From contig NZ_JABELE010000006.1 of the NCBI RefSeq assembly GCF_013009345.1, positions 1-64,000 on the forward strand: a stretch of DNA of 64,000 nucleotides, read 5' to 3'. This DNA is from Acinetobacter geminorum. GTDB lineage: Bacteria; Pseudomonadota; Gammaproteobacteria; Pseudomonadales; Moraxellaceae. Shown here in pieces: positions 24,658 through 33,760 of this stretch. Each line of letters starts with the position of its first letter. The first letter of the stretch is position 1. The notes under the pieces were generated by a model. That model saw nothing but the letters and a program-made list of their open reading frames with translations, ran no database searches and was not told where the DNA came from. Position numbers and translations under genes: made by a program.

Positions 24658-25710
24658 TTAATATGCAGCGTTTTCTGAACGTAACACATTCACTAAATGT
24701 GTGAAATCTTCAGGCCACGGCGCTTCAAATAGCATTTCTTCACCAGTACGAGGGTGTTTTAAGCCCAATTTAGCTGCGTGCAATGCCTGACGTTTAAAAC
24801 CACGTAAAGTTTCAATGAGCAGCTCAGATGCACCAGCTGGCACACGCACACGGTTCATATAAACCTGATCACCAATTAAGCCATAACCAATGTAACTAAA
24901 ATGCACACGGATCTGATGTGTTCGTCCTGTTTCAAGGCGAGCTTGTACACGGGTAAAATCTTTAAAACGTTCTTTTACATTGTAGTGAGTTACTGCATCT
25001 CGCCCACCCGGTAAAATTGCCATTTTTACACGATCAACTGGATGGCGTTTGATTGGTTCATCAATCGTACCACCAGCAATAATATTTCCATAAACAATCA
25101 AGTCATATACACGGTAAACCGATTTATTCGCCAATTGTTTACTTAAAGAAAATTGAGCTTCTAGGCTTTTAGCGACAACCAGTAAACCGCTGGTATCTTT
25201 ATCAATACGGTGTACTAAACCAGCACGCGAAAGTTCTGCCAATTTTGGGAAGTGGTAAAGCAAAGCATTCACTAAAGTTCCAGAACTATTGCCTGCTCCT
25301 GGATGTACCACCATGCCTACCGGCTTATTAATAACTAAAATATCATCGTCTTCATAGACAATATTAAGTGGAATATTTTCAGGTTGACTCGTCGTCTGGG
25401 CTTCGAGCTCTACTTCGAGCGTAAGCAGCTCAGTTCCTTCACAACGGTGTTTAGGCTTGACAATGTTACCATTCACCAACAGATGGCCATCTTTCAACCA
25501 TTGCTTGAGCTTTTCACGTGAAAACTCGCTCCATACCAAGGCTGCTACCTGATCGATACGTTGTCCCAGATAGGTTTCATCTAGCTGAACTTGCAACGAT
25601 AAACGTGTTGCAGTTGTATCAGAAGTATGGTTATCTGCATCCTCAGAATCTTCAAGTAAATTGAAGTCGGTTTCAGAGAAGTTTGTGTTTGAAGATTGTG
25701 CTGAAGTCAT
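24658..25710 (-). CDS. rluD: 23S rRNA pseudouridine synthase RluD
   Basis: Makes pseudouridines 1911, 1915 and 1917 in helix 69 of 23S rRNA. The 350-residue protein has an S4-like RNA-binding domain (about 38-100) and the catalytic domain with HRIDKDTSGLLV, which carries the catalytic Asp, and RLETGRTHQIRVH. An acidic N-terminal extension of about 30 residues precedes the S4 domain. RluD rather than RluC is inferred from the neighbouring pgeF and the divergent bamD, the usual gammaproteobacterial order. Confidence 0.92.
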   Translation of the reverse strand: MTSAQSSNTNFSETDFNLLEDSEDADNHTSDTTATRLSLQVQLDETYLGQRIDQVAALVWSEFSREKLKQWLKDGHLLVNGNIVKPKHRCEGTELLTLEVELEAQTTSQPENIPLNIVYEDDDILVINKPVGMVVHPGAGNSSGTLVNALLYHFPKLAELSRAGLVHRIDKDTSGLLVVAKSLEAQFSLSKQLANKSVYRVYDLIVYGNIIAGGTIDEPIKRHPVDRVKMAILPGGRDAVTHYNVKERFKDFTRVQARLETGRTHQIRVHFSYIGYGLIGDQVYMNRVRVPAGASELLIETLRGFKRQALHAAKLGLKHPRTGEEMLFEAPWPEDFTHLVNVLRSENAAY

Positions 25711-25781
25711 TTGATCATTGAGATAAAAGTGGTTTAATAGCGCAATTGTAGCTCATTGCCCAACATAACAGAGGAGTTTTT

Positions 25782-26945
25782 ATGTCGCTACCACGTTATA
25801 AAATTACGATGCTTGCCTTATCTTTAGGCGTAGCGTCTGCATTTGTGGGCTGTAGCAGCAATCCAAGTAAAAAAGAAGTGGTCGATACTGGCCCTCAATC
25901 TAGTGAACAAGCTTACTTCGAAAAGGCCCAAAAGTCGCTTGACCGTGGTCAATATCTTGATGCGACCAAGTCTTTAGAGGCAATCGATACTTATTATCCG
26001 ACTGGACAATACGCTCAACAAGCACAACTTGAACTTCTATATTCGAAATTTAAACAAAAAGATTATGAAGGCACCATTGCCTTAGCAGAACGTTTTATTC
26101 GTTTAAATCCTCAACATCCAAATGTGGATTATGCTTATTATGTTCGTGCTGTTGCCAATATGGAGCAAAACTACGACAGCTTGCTGCGCTATACGTCTTT
26201 GCAACAGTCACATCGTGATGTGAGTTATTTAAAAGTTGCGTATCAAAACTTTGTTGATTTAATTCGTCGTTTCCCAAGTAGCCAATATTCTGTTGATGCT
26301 GCTCAGCGTATGAAATTCATTGGGCAAGAACTTGCCGAAAATGAAATGACTGCTGCCCGCTTCAACGTTAAACGTAAAGCTTGGATCGCCGCTGCAGAAC
26401 GTTCGCAATGGGTGATTGAACACTATCCACAAACACCTCAAATTCCAGAAGCTTTAGCCACTTTGGCATATAGCTATGACAAGTTAGGTGATAAAGCTAC
26501 GTCGCAACAATATATTGAAGTTTTAAAGCTTAATTACCCAAGCCTTGTGAAAAAAGACGGCACAGTTAACATGCGTGCTGCTCGTAAAGAAGGCAACTGG
26601 ATCAACCGTGCAACTTTAGGTATTTTTGGTCGTGAATCGACTGCTGCAACGCCAGAGAGCACAACTGAAGCAGAAGCTCCAAAACGTGGTTTCCTCAACC
26701 GTGTTAGCTTTGGTTTAATTGGTAATTCAGATAAAGAAGAAACTGAAGCACCAGAACAAGCACCTGTTGAAGCTCCTAAGTCTGAACGTAGTTGGACAAA
26801 CCGTTTAAGCTTCGGTTTATTAGACAAACCTGAACCACAAGCAGCAGAAAATACAACTGTTGCGCCAGCTGTCACCTCTACTGAAGCTTCAACCGATGTT
26901 CAATCAGATGAGGCAACACAAGGTGCGGATAACGCTGCTCAATAA
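25782..26945 (+). CDS. bamD: Outer-membrane assembly lipoprotein BamD, with extended C-terminus
   Basis: Lipoprotein of the Bam complex that inserts beta-barrel proteins into the outer membrane. The lipobox FVGC gives lipidated Cys24, followed by five TPR-like repeats to about residue 265. BamD normally ends near residue 245-270; this protein has 387 residues. The extra tail is acidic, Ala/Pro/Thr-rich, and carries three copies of an 11-residue motif at 273-283, 304-314 and 338-348 with the core N-R-x-[ST]-[LF]-G-[IL]. The tail function is unknown. AGAGGAG ribosome binding site; divergent from rluD. Confidence 0.95.
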   Translation: MSLPRYKITMLALSLGVASAFVGCSSNPSKKEVVDTGPQSSEQAYFEKAQKSLDRGQYLDATKSLEAIDTYYPTGQYAQQAQLELLYSKFKQKDYEGTIALAERFIRLNPQHPNVDYAYYVRAVANMEQNYDSLLRYTSLQQSHRDVSYLKVAYQNFVDLIRRFPSSQYSVDAAQRMKFIGQELAENEMTAARFNVKRKAWIAAAERSQWVIEHYPQTPQIPEALATLAYSYDKLGDKATSQQYIEVLKLNYPSLVKKDGTVNMRAARKEGNWINRATLGIFGRESTAATPESTTEAEAPKRGFLNRVSFGLIGNSDKEETEAPEQAPVEAPKSERSWTNRLSFGLLDKPEPQAAENTTVAPAVTSTEASTDVQSDEATQGADNAAQ

Positions 26946-26970
26946 GTTTAAGCTTTAAAAAAACATCAAC

Positions 26971-27009
26971 AAACAGGCAAGTGATATCACTTGCCTGTTT
27001 GTTTTTATA
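26971..27009 (+). terminator. Terminator of bamD
   Basis: Perfect 30-bp palindrome (26971-27000) forming a 13-bp or longer stem, followed by GTTTTTAT. Confidence 0.9.
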
Positions 27010-27049
27010 AAATATTAAAATATTTATTGGGCATATCTCGATTCATCAT

Positions 27050-27065
27050 GTCAGAATATTCTGAC
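27050..27065. promoter_or_regulatory. 16-bp perfect palindrome upstream of dnaG
   Basis: GTCAGAATATTCTGAC, centred 46 nt upstream of the dnaG start codon. The size suits a dimeric repressor site. I do not recognise the regulator; it does not match the LexA box of E. coli. Confidence 0.4.
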
Positions 27066-27103
27066 TCGCTGTCTCATCAAGTTTTAATACGGTTATCTGA
27101 ATT

Positions 27104-28972
27104 ATGGCAATTCCACAACATACGATTGATCAAATTCTAGATCGCACAGATATTGTCGATCTGATTGGTCAGCGTGTGAAATTGAAAAAAACCGGACGTA
27201 CATATTCCGGCTGTTGCCCTTTTCATCAAGAAAAAACGCCATCATTCCATGTTTATCGCGACAAGCAGTATTATCACTGCTTTGGTTGCCAGGCTAACGG
27301 AAATGCAATCCGTTTTCTTATGGATATTGATAACCGAAACTTTATTGAGGTAATGAAAGAGTTATCGAGCAGTACCGGAATTGAATTACCTAAAGATAAT
27401 ACTGAAAATAAAAAACTATCTTATACCCGTCAGGTTACAAAGCCACCCGTTACTAAAACAAATGCGGCAGAGCCTGTAACTCCACAACAACCAAGTGATG
27501 AGAGCTACAACACACTTGAACCTGTATTTTTTGATGACCCTTTTGCTCAGTTCGAACAGCCGTTTAGCTTTGATGAGCCAGTTCAAGAAGGTAATTTATA
27601 TGACTTACTGGAAAATGTTGCGCAGTTCTATGAACAACAATTACCTCATAGTCAAAAAGCCAAAAATTACTTTAAACAGCGTGGACTAACCAATCAGACG
27701 ATTCAGTTTTGGCGCTTAGGCTATGCTCCAGAAGACTGGCAACACTTAGAAAAAGCTTTTCCTTATGACATTGACGGCTTAAAACAACTTGGACTTATCC
27801 GCTCAAGCGATAATGGTCGTGATTTTGATTTATTACGTGATCGTGTCATTTTCCCAATTCGCGACCCTAAAGGCCGAGTAGTTGGTTTTGGTGGGCGCGC
27901 CTTAAATGACGAAATTAAACCTAAGTACATTAACTCGCCGGACTCAGAAGTCTTTCATAAAAATCAGCTACTTTATGGACTTTATGAAGGTAGAAAGCTT
28001 AAATCTAGCGATTGGTTAATGGTTGAAGGCTATATGGATGTCATTGCGCTTCAGCAATATGGCATTACTGGAGCTGTAGCAACGTTAGGGACTGCAAGTA
28101 ATACTGAACACCTTAATATTTTATTTAAACAAAATAGTCGTATTACGATTGCTTTTGACGGTGATACAGCAGGTCAAAAAGCTGCACGTAGAACTTTAGA
28201 AATTGCTTTACCCCTTCTCAATGATGGTCGCGAACTTAAATTTTTTGTTCTACCGAATGATCATGACCCCGACTCTCTCATCCGTCGAGAAGGACTCGAA
28301 AATTTCCAAAAACTATTACAACAAGCTCCTCTTCTGTCCGATTTCGTTTTTGCGCACTTAACAGGTCAACACGATATCAGTACGCCTGAAGGGAAAAGCT
28401 TAGTCATGGGAGAACTCAGAGAACTCACTGAGTTATTGCCAAAACAAGGTTCTTTCCGTTACTTACTTACTCAATCTTTCCGTGAAAAACTCGGACTAGG
28501 TAAACGTTTTACCCCACAAATCAGCCACGATGCCTCGCTCTCATTTAACATCCATACAAAAGATGAAGACTTTGCGATTGCAATTTTAATGCATCATCCT
28601 TTTCTTTATATTCATTTTGAAGGATTACGGGCTTATATTCACCAAGATGAATTATTAGCCAAAGTACTGGCTATCTTAAATCGTATTTTTGATGATTTAC
28701 CAGATGACCAAGAGCTGGCAACTTATTATGTGCTTGGTGCTTGTAGTAGTTACTGTCATGAAATCGCCGATATTATGCAAAGAACCAATATTCAGGCATT
28801 AACACAGGCACCTGAGGTAGCTGACAAGTTAGCTAAGGAATATTCGCTAAGTCTGCAAGAAAGATATTTACGTCAGAAGCTGAAATCACCGATTTCTTTA
28901 ATTGAATCAAGAAATCTAAGACAACAATTGAATGAATTAACAAAACAAATTAGCTTAAAGTTGTTGTCTTAA
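27104..28972 (+). CDS. dnaG: DNA primase
   Basis: Makes RNA primers for DNA replication. The 622 residues show the N-terminal CHC2 zinc finger (CCPFHQEKTPSFHV...YHCFGC, residues 37-66), a low-complexity linker of about 60 residues (100-160), the catalytic TOPRIM core (VEGYMDVIAL near 307 and FDGDTAG near 351), and a C-terminal helicase-binding domain. The linker after the zinc domain is longer than in E. coli. Its stop codon overlaps that of the convergent hemA by a few bases. In many gammaproteobacteria dnaG sits between rpsU and rpoD; here it does not. Confidence 0.95.
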   Translation: MAIPQHTIDQILDRTDIVDLIGQRVKLKKTGRTYSGCCPFHQEKTPSFHVYRDKQYYHCFGCQANGNAIRFLMDIDNRNFIEVMKELSSSTGIELPKDNTENKKLSYTRQVTKPPVTKTNAAEPVTPQQPSDESYNTLEPVFFDDPFAQFEQPFSFDEPVQEGNLYDLLENVAQFYEQQLPHSQKAKNYFKQRGLTNQTIQFWRLGYAPEDWQHLEKAFPYDIDGLKQLGLIRSSDNGRDFDLLRDRVIFPIRDPKGRVVGFGGRALNDEIKPKYINSPDSEVFHKNQLLYGLYEGRKLKSSDWLMVEGYMDVIALQQYGITGAVATLGTASNTEHLNILFKQNSRITIAFDGDTAGQKAARRTLEIALPLLNDGRELKFFVLPNDHDPDSLIRREGLENFQKLLQQAPLLSDFVFAHLTGQHDISTPEGKSLVMGELRELTELLPKQGSFRYLLTQSFREKLGLGKRFTPQISHDASLSFNIHTKDEDFAIAILMHHPFLYIHFEGLRAYIHQDELLAKVLAILNRIFDDLPDDQELATYYVLGACSSYCHEIADIMQRTNIQALTQAPEVADKLAKEYSLSLQERYLRQKLKSPISLIESRNLRQQLNELTKQISLKLLS

Positions 28973-30252
28973 TGTTTTGGCTTACGCTCATGATCAAATA
29001 CATCCTGTAAATGCTGTTGTAACCATTCAAAATAATCAGGATTTTCTGCTTTAGCAGCTTCACGTAACAAGATAGATGTGGGATGCATAAGTTTTTGCGT
29101 CAAACGGTGAGCAAATTGCTGTAACACCTGTTCGGCATTCTCACCATGATGCAAAGCTTCTAACGCATGTGTAAGCTCTTGTTGACTAATCTCTTCACTG
29201 TGCTGGCGGTAAGCATGAATTGTACTACCCGCCTCTTTAACCTTTTGATGCGTAATAAGCTGAGTAGCTAATTGATTAACCATGACCTCTGCTTCAACAG
29301 CCGCCTGACGACGTTGGGCAAGGTTCTCATCAATCACACTTTGTAAATCATCAACACCATATAAATAGACCCCATCAAGTGCTTCAACTTTAGGATCTAT
29401 ATCACGTGGTACCGCTAAATCAACCATTAACATTTGTTGGTAGCGACGTTTTTTCAATGCGGCCTTAACATCAGAATAAGCAATAACTTGATATAAACTA
29501 CCAGTACAGCTCGACACGACATCAGCACGATATAAATTTTCTGCTAATGCTGAAAACTCAATAATTTCAACTTCAACCTGATGTGCAATCTCCTGAGCCA
29601 GCTGGTCAGCACGCTCACGGCTACGATTACAAATAATAATCTTCGCGACACCCATTTCAGCCAAGTGCTTAGCAACCAAGCTATTCATTTCACCCGCAGC
29701 AACAACCATTACGGTAAGTTTTTCAGGCTTACTAAAAACCTGTAAAGCCAGTTGTGCAACCGCATAACCCATTGAAACAGCATGACTACCTACCGCTGTT
29801 TCGGAACGTACCCGTTTAGCTGCATAGAAAGCGTATTCAAAAACACTATTTAATTCAGGAGAGACCGTTTGCGCTTCTTTAGACAATGCCAAAGCGCTTT
29901 TGACCTGCCCTAAAATTTGTGGCTCACCAAGCATGAGAGAGTCTAGACCACTCGCCACTCGCATTAAATGTGTAATCGCCTGCGTATTCTCGTAACGATA
30001 AACATGATGAATTAACTGCTTTACATCAATATTATTGGCATCGGCTAACCATTTTAGAAGGCTTTCGGCGTTTTCTGCCATGGCATAAACTTCTGTACGG
30101 TTACAGGTCGAGACGACCACCAAATCCTTTAAGTTTTGGTGATGGCGTTGTTCGGCAAGCAAACGACTTAATCGCTCTGCATTGAAAGCAATTTGTTCGC
30201 GGAGTTCTACAGAAGCTGTTTGATGGTTGACACCCAATGCAAAGAAAGACAT
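28969..30252 (-). CDS. hemA: Glutamyl-tRNA reductase
   Basis: Reduces glutamyl-tRNA to glutamate-1-semialdehyde, the first committed step of tetrapyrrole synthesis by the C5 route. The 427-residue protein begins with the GVNHQTASVELRE block and has the catalytic Cys50 in VSTCNRTEVYA, the NADPH domain around AAGEMNSLVAKHL, and the C-terminal dimerisation helices. It is convergent with dnaG and divergent from the TPR gene. The GVNHxTA start is conserved, which supports ATG 30252. Confidence 0.96.
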   Translation of the reverse strand: MSFFALGVNHQTASVELREQIAFNAERLSRLLAEQRHHQNLKDLVVVSTCNRTEVYAMAENAESLLKWLADANNIDVKQLIHHVYRYENTQAITHLMRVASGLDSLMLGEPQILGQVKSALALSKEAQTVSPELNSVFEYAFYAAKRVRSETAVGSHAVSMGYAVAQLALQVFSKPEKLTVMVVAAGEMNSLVAKHLAEMGVAKIIICNRSRERADQLAQEIAHQVEVEIIEFSALAENLYRADVVSSCTGSLYQVIAYSDVKAALKKRRYQQMLMVDLAVPRDIDPKVEALDGVYLYGVDDLQSVIDENLAQRRQAAVEAEVMVNQLATQLITHQKVKEAGSTIHAYRQHSEEISQQELTHALEALHHGENAEQVLQQFAHRLTQKLMHPTSILLREAAKAENPDYFEWLQQHLQDVFDHERKPKH

Positions 30253-30331
30253 ATCAGATCATCATTTCGCTAAATTTATGCTATTGTGCAACATCGGTGT
30301 CATAAAAAGCATTACTTTGGATCAATAAAAA

Positions 30332-32050
30332 TTGCGTCAAATGAATAGCCGTATTAATTTTAACGGTGCTTCGATAAGACAGTATTCTACCACATTCTTG
30401 TTGTTAGGTAGCATGTCCTCGTATGTCTATGCACGTCCTGTGCAAGAGACCTATGCCGTGCATTCATTTGATCAGGCACTAGAGCAAACGATGGTCGCTG
30501 AATTTGCTCTAGCTTATGACGATATTCCAAACGCTTTGCATAATTACACAGTGCTCGCAATTAAAAGCAACTCTACATCAATTAAGCAGAGAGCTTTAGA
30601 CGTTGCACTTGAATATAATGATTTACAAGCTGCGTTAAATATTGCTACACACTGGGTAGCTCAAGAACCTAAAGATGTACCAGCTTTATTTTATTTGTCA
30701 CATATTGCTTTAAAAACGCACGAATATCAGCTTGCTGCTGAGACATTAGATAAAATTTTAAAGATAGATCCCACTGCCGATTTAGAACAAATTTTAGCTA
30801 GCATTGCTCCAGAAAATGCGCAAGATCGAGAAGTATTATTAACAGCTTTACGTTCTAGCGCAGAAAAAGACAATCCTTCTATTTTGGCACTCATCGCCAA
30901 TTTAGAAGCTCAAAATGGCCAATTACAAACTGCGCTAACCAACATTAACAAAGCATTACATCGACGTCCTAAAGTAACGAGCTTTATTTTAATGAAAGCA
31001 AACTTACTTATTGCTCTCAGCGATCAAGAAGGCGCGCTTAAATGGTATGCAAAGTCGAGTCGTAAAAATAAGAAAAATTTAGATATTCGATTAGCTGAAA
31101 TCCGCTATCTCATACAAATTAACCAATCTCAGCTTGCGTTAGAAAAACTTGAAAAGATTATAGAAACCAACCCTAAAGCTGAAGAAGCCTTATTTATTGC
31201 AGGCTTAACAAGTATTGATTTAAAGCAATATGACAAAGCGGAACAATATCTTGTTGACCTACGAAACTCGGCAAAATATCAAAATGAAGCGTATTACTAC
31301 TTAGCCATTAATGCAGAGCGTAAACAGCATTATGAAACTGCAAAAGCTTACTATCGTTTAGTTGATGGCAGTTTATATGTGGTATCGAGACGAAATTTGA
31401 TCGCAATATATGATAAACAAGAAAACTTACACGATGCTTTACGGTTCCTTACTCAAGAACGAGTAAATTATCCTCAACATGCAAGTTTCTTATATCAAGC
31501 CCAAGCTGAAATCTTAAAGAAAATGGGAAATAAAAAAGCTGCACTAAATCTATTAGATGAAGCAATTAAAAACTTACCCGACGATCCGGAACTGATTTAT
31601 GCGGAAGTTTTATTACTTGATCCATATACGGATCGTGACAAGCTGGACAAAACATTAAAACAATTATTACAACTTGAGCCCAACAGCCCAACGTACCTAA
31701 ATGCATACGCTTATACACTGGCACTGCAAAACCGTCGTTTAAAAGAAGCACGTCAGTATGCAGAGCAAGCATTAGAATATGCACCTGAACAAGCTTCAAT
31801 CCTTGATACGCTAGGTTATATTGCATTTTTACAGAACGATTATGAAGCTGCGGCGGAAGCCTTAGGCAAAGCATATGAACTTAGCCATAATATAAATATT
31901 GGCGTTCGTTATGCTAAAGCTTTGTATATGCAAGGGTCACTCACGCAATTTAGCGCAGTGTTACAACAACTGAAACAAAAACATGCCAATGATCCACAAT
32001 TACAACAGCTTGATGCGTTAATTTTACCTACATCTGCAAAAAAGAGTTAA
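30332..32050 (+). CDS. Exported TPR-repeat protein upstream of lolB
   Basis: A 572-residue protein built almost wholly of tetratricopeptide repeats from about residue 45 on. The N-terminus looks like a signal peptide (TTFLLLGSMSSYVYA, cleavage near VYA-RP), so it is probably periplasmic or membrane-attached. It has the position of the TPR gene that precedes lolB and ispE in Pseudomonas. Partner proteins are unknown. The start is uncertain between TTG 30332 and ATG 30341, three codons apart. Overlapping function with lipoprotein traffic is inferred only from the 4-nt gap to lolB. Confidence 0.85.
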   Translation: MRQMNSRINFNGASIRQYSTTFLLLGSMSSYVYARPVQETYAVHSFDQALEQTMVAEFALAYDDIPNALHNYTVLAIKSNSTSIKQRALDVALEYNDLQAALNIATHWVAQEPKDVPALFYLSHIALKTHEYQLAAETLDKILKIDPTADLEQILASIAPENAQDREVLLTALRSSAEKDNPSILALIANLEAQNGQLQTALTNINKALHRRPKVTSFILMKANLLIALSDQEGALKWYAKSSRKNKKNLDIRLAEIRYLIQINQSQLALEKLEKIIETNPKAEEALFIAGLTSIDLKQYDKAEQYLVDLRNSAKYQNEAYYYLAINAERKQHYETAKAYYRLVDGSLYVVSRRNLIAIYDKQENLHDALRFLTQERVNYPQHASFLYQAQAEILKKMGNKKAALNLLDEAIKNLPDDPELIYAEVLLLDPYTDRDKLDKTLKQLLQLEPNSPTYLNAYAYTLALQNRRLKEARQYAEQALEYAPEQASILDTLGYIAFLQNDYEAAAEALGKAYELSHNINIGVRYAKALYMQGSLTQFSAVLQQLKQKHANDPQLQQLDALILPTSAKKS

Positions 32051-32054
32051 ATAT

Positions 32055-32633
32055 ATGAGCAAATTTGCCCAACTGTGCACAGCGATTTGTGGATCAAGTG
32101 TATTATTTCTAACCGGTTGTCAGCATTTTACTCAACCCAAGCCAGCGGTTACCCAACAAGTTCAAGATGAAAAACACTTTAATTTGCAAGGTAAGATTGG
32201 AGTCCGCACACCACAACAAACCGGTAGTGCTTTTTTTACTTGGCTTCAACAGCAAGATAATTTTGATATCGAGTTAAGCGGCATTTTAGGCGTCGGAAAA
32301 ACCCAAATTCAGGGTAAACCAGGCGAAGTAACTTTAAACAGTTCTAAAACAGGACTTATTACCGCTGCCTCTCCAGAAGAACTTTTAGAACGTGCAACGG
32401 GTTGGCAAGCACCGATTACACACTTAACGAGCTGGATTTTAGCAAAACCAGCAACGCTAAATGCTCAAATTACGAAAGACGCTGCAAATCGAGTGAGCCA
32501 ACTCATTGAAGATGGCTGGACGGTTAATTTCAGTTACGATGGTGAACAAACTTTGCCAAACAAACTGGTTTTAAAGCAAGCTCTTGCTGAAGATAAAGAA
32601 AACCGTATTACAATGGTCATCCAAAACCGCTAA
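32055..32633 (+). CDS. lolB: Outer-membrane lipoprotein insertion factor LolB
   Basis: Receives lipoproteins from LolA and inserts them in the outer membrane. The 192-residue precursor has a lipobox LTGC with Cys22 and the LolB fold blocks FNLQGKIGVRTP, GSAFFTWLQQ and GWQAPITHLTSWI. Sequence similarity in the family is low, so the assignment also leans on the lolB-ispE order, which is widely conserved. It starts 4 nt after the TPR gene. Confidence 0.9.
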   Translation: MSKFAQLCTAICGSSVLFLTGCQHFTQPKPAVTQQVQDEKHFNLQGKIGVRTPQQTGSAFFTWLQQQDNFDIELSGILGVGKTQIQGKPGEVTLNSSKTGLITAASPEELLERATGWQAPITHLTSWILAKPATLNAQITKDAANRVSQLIEDGWTVNFSYDGEQTLPNKLVLKQALAEDKENRITMVIQNR

Positions 32634-32651
32634 GTCTAATTATATAAATCT

Positions 32652-33485
32652 ATGATTCGAGTTCCTTCCCCTGCTAAGCTCAACCTGTTTTTACATATTA
32701 CAGGCCGACGCGAAAATGGTTACCATGAGCTACAAACCATTTTCCAACTTATTGATTTATATGACTGGATGACATTTACCCTGACTTCAAATGAAGAAAT
32801 CAAAATTGATGGGTTAAGTGAAATTCGTCCTGAAGAAAATTTGATTTATCGGGCAGCGCAAATACTAAAGCCACATGCAAAAAAGTTTTGTGGTGTACAC
32901 ATCAAAATTGAAAAAAATATTCCAATGGGCGCAGGTCTAGGCGGTGGTTCTTCCAATGCCGCCACCACGCTTATTGTGTTAAATCAATTATGGGAATGTG
33001 GTCTGGAGCAAGAACAACTTGCGGACTACGGTGTTAAGCTCGGTGCTGATGTTCCTATTTTTATTTATGGTAAAAACGCATGGGCCGAAGGCATCGGTGA
33101 ACATTTATCATTCATAGACTTAGATCAAAAACAGTTCATTATTTTAAAACCTGATTGTTTTATCAGCACTCAATTGCTTTTTTCACAAAAAACATTGACA
33201 AGAGACTCTAAGACCACTAAATTTTGCGCCTATCAGTTAGAGCCTTCTAATTTTGGAAATAACTTTGAGCCACTGGCTCGACAGTTATACCCTAAAGTAG
33301 AAGAAGCAATGCAATATTTAGATCAGTTTGGTCAAGCAAAGCTTACAGGTACAGGTGCTTGTGTTTTTACTGAAGTAACAAATGAAATGAATATTGACGA
33401 AATTCTTAACCATTCACCATGTAAATCTTACTTGGTAAATAGTTTAAAAGAATCTCCTCTTAATCATTTTAAAGTTACACGTTAG
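32652..33485 (+). CDS. ispE: 4-(cytidine 5'-diphospho)-2-C-methyl-D-erythritol kinase
   Basis: Phosphorylates CDP-methylerythritol in the MEP isoprenoid pathway. The 277-residue GHMP kinase starts SPAKLNLFLHITGRRENGYHEL with the substrate lysine and histidine, and has the ATP loop PMGAGLGGGSSNAA near residue 94 and the C-terminal LTGTGACVF. The TAG stop codon (33483-33485) shares its last two bases with the 5' end of the tRNA-Gln gene that follows, which is unusual and discussed in the findings. Confidence 0.96.
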   Translation: MIRVPSPAKLNLFLHITGRRENGYHELQTIFQLIDLYDWMTFTLTSNEEIKIDGLSEIRPEENLIYRAAQILKPHAKKFCGVHIKIEKNIPMGAGLGGGSSNAATTLIVLNQLWECGLEQEQLADYGVKLGADVPIFIYGKNAWAEGIGEHLSFIDLDQKQFIILKPDCFISTQLLFSQKTLTRDSKTTKFCAYQLEPSNFGNNFEPLARQLYPKVEEAMQYLDQFGQAKLTGTGACVFTEVTNEMNIDEILNHSPCKSYLVNSLKESPLNHFKVTR

Positions 33486-33558
33486 GGGCGTCGCCAAGTG
33501 GTAAGGCACCGGGTTTTGATCTCGGCATCCGTTGGTTCGAATCCAGCCGCCCCTGCCA
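33484..33558 (+). tRNA. tRNA-Gln (TTG), copy 1
   Basis: A 75-nt cloverleaf with encoded CCA. The acceptor stem AGGGGCG pairs with CGCCCCT, the anticodon arm is CCGGG-TTTTGAT-CTCGG with anticodon TTG, and the T arm has GGTTCGAATCC. Its first base lies in the ispE stop codon. Copy 2 is identical. Confidence 0.95.
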
Positions 33559-33609
33559 TTCTCTTATTTTAAAGACAGACTTAATTGCTATGCTTTTTGT
33601 TGATTAATC

Positions 33610-33638
33610 TTGACATTGCATTGCAAAAATATTAAAGT
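33610..33638 (+). promoter_or_regulatory. Promoter of tRNA-Gln copy 2
   Basis: Consensus -35 TTGACA (33610-33615), 17-nt spacer, -10 TAAAGT (33633-33638). Transcription would start about 5 nt upstream of the tRNA, and probably runs on into prs. Confidence 0.65.
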
Positions 33639-33649
33639 TCTGCCGCATT

Positions 33650-33724
33650 AGGGGCGTCGCCAAGTGGTAAGGCACCGGGTTTTGATCTCGGCATCCGTTG
33701 GTTCGAATCCAGCCGCCCCTGCCA
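33650..33724 (+). tRNA. tRNA-Gln (TTG), copy 2
   Basis: Identical over 75 nt to copy 1 at 33484-33558, 91 nt further on, with its own -35/-10. It ends 36 nt before the prs start codon. Confidence 0.95.
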
Positions 33725-33760
33725 TCTATTTCATTACATACCAACCGCCAAGGGTGCTTC

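Noticed and set aside
33698..33760. Upstream extension of prs to position 33698
   Set aside because: It lies inside the tRNA-Gln gene; ATG 33761 has a proper ribosome binding site and the conserved start.
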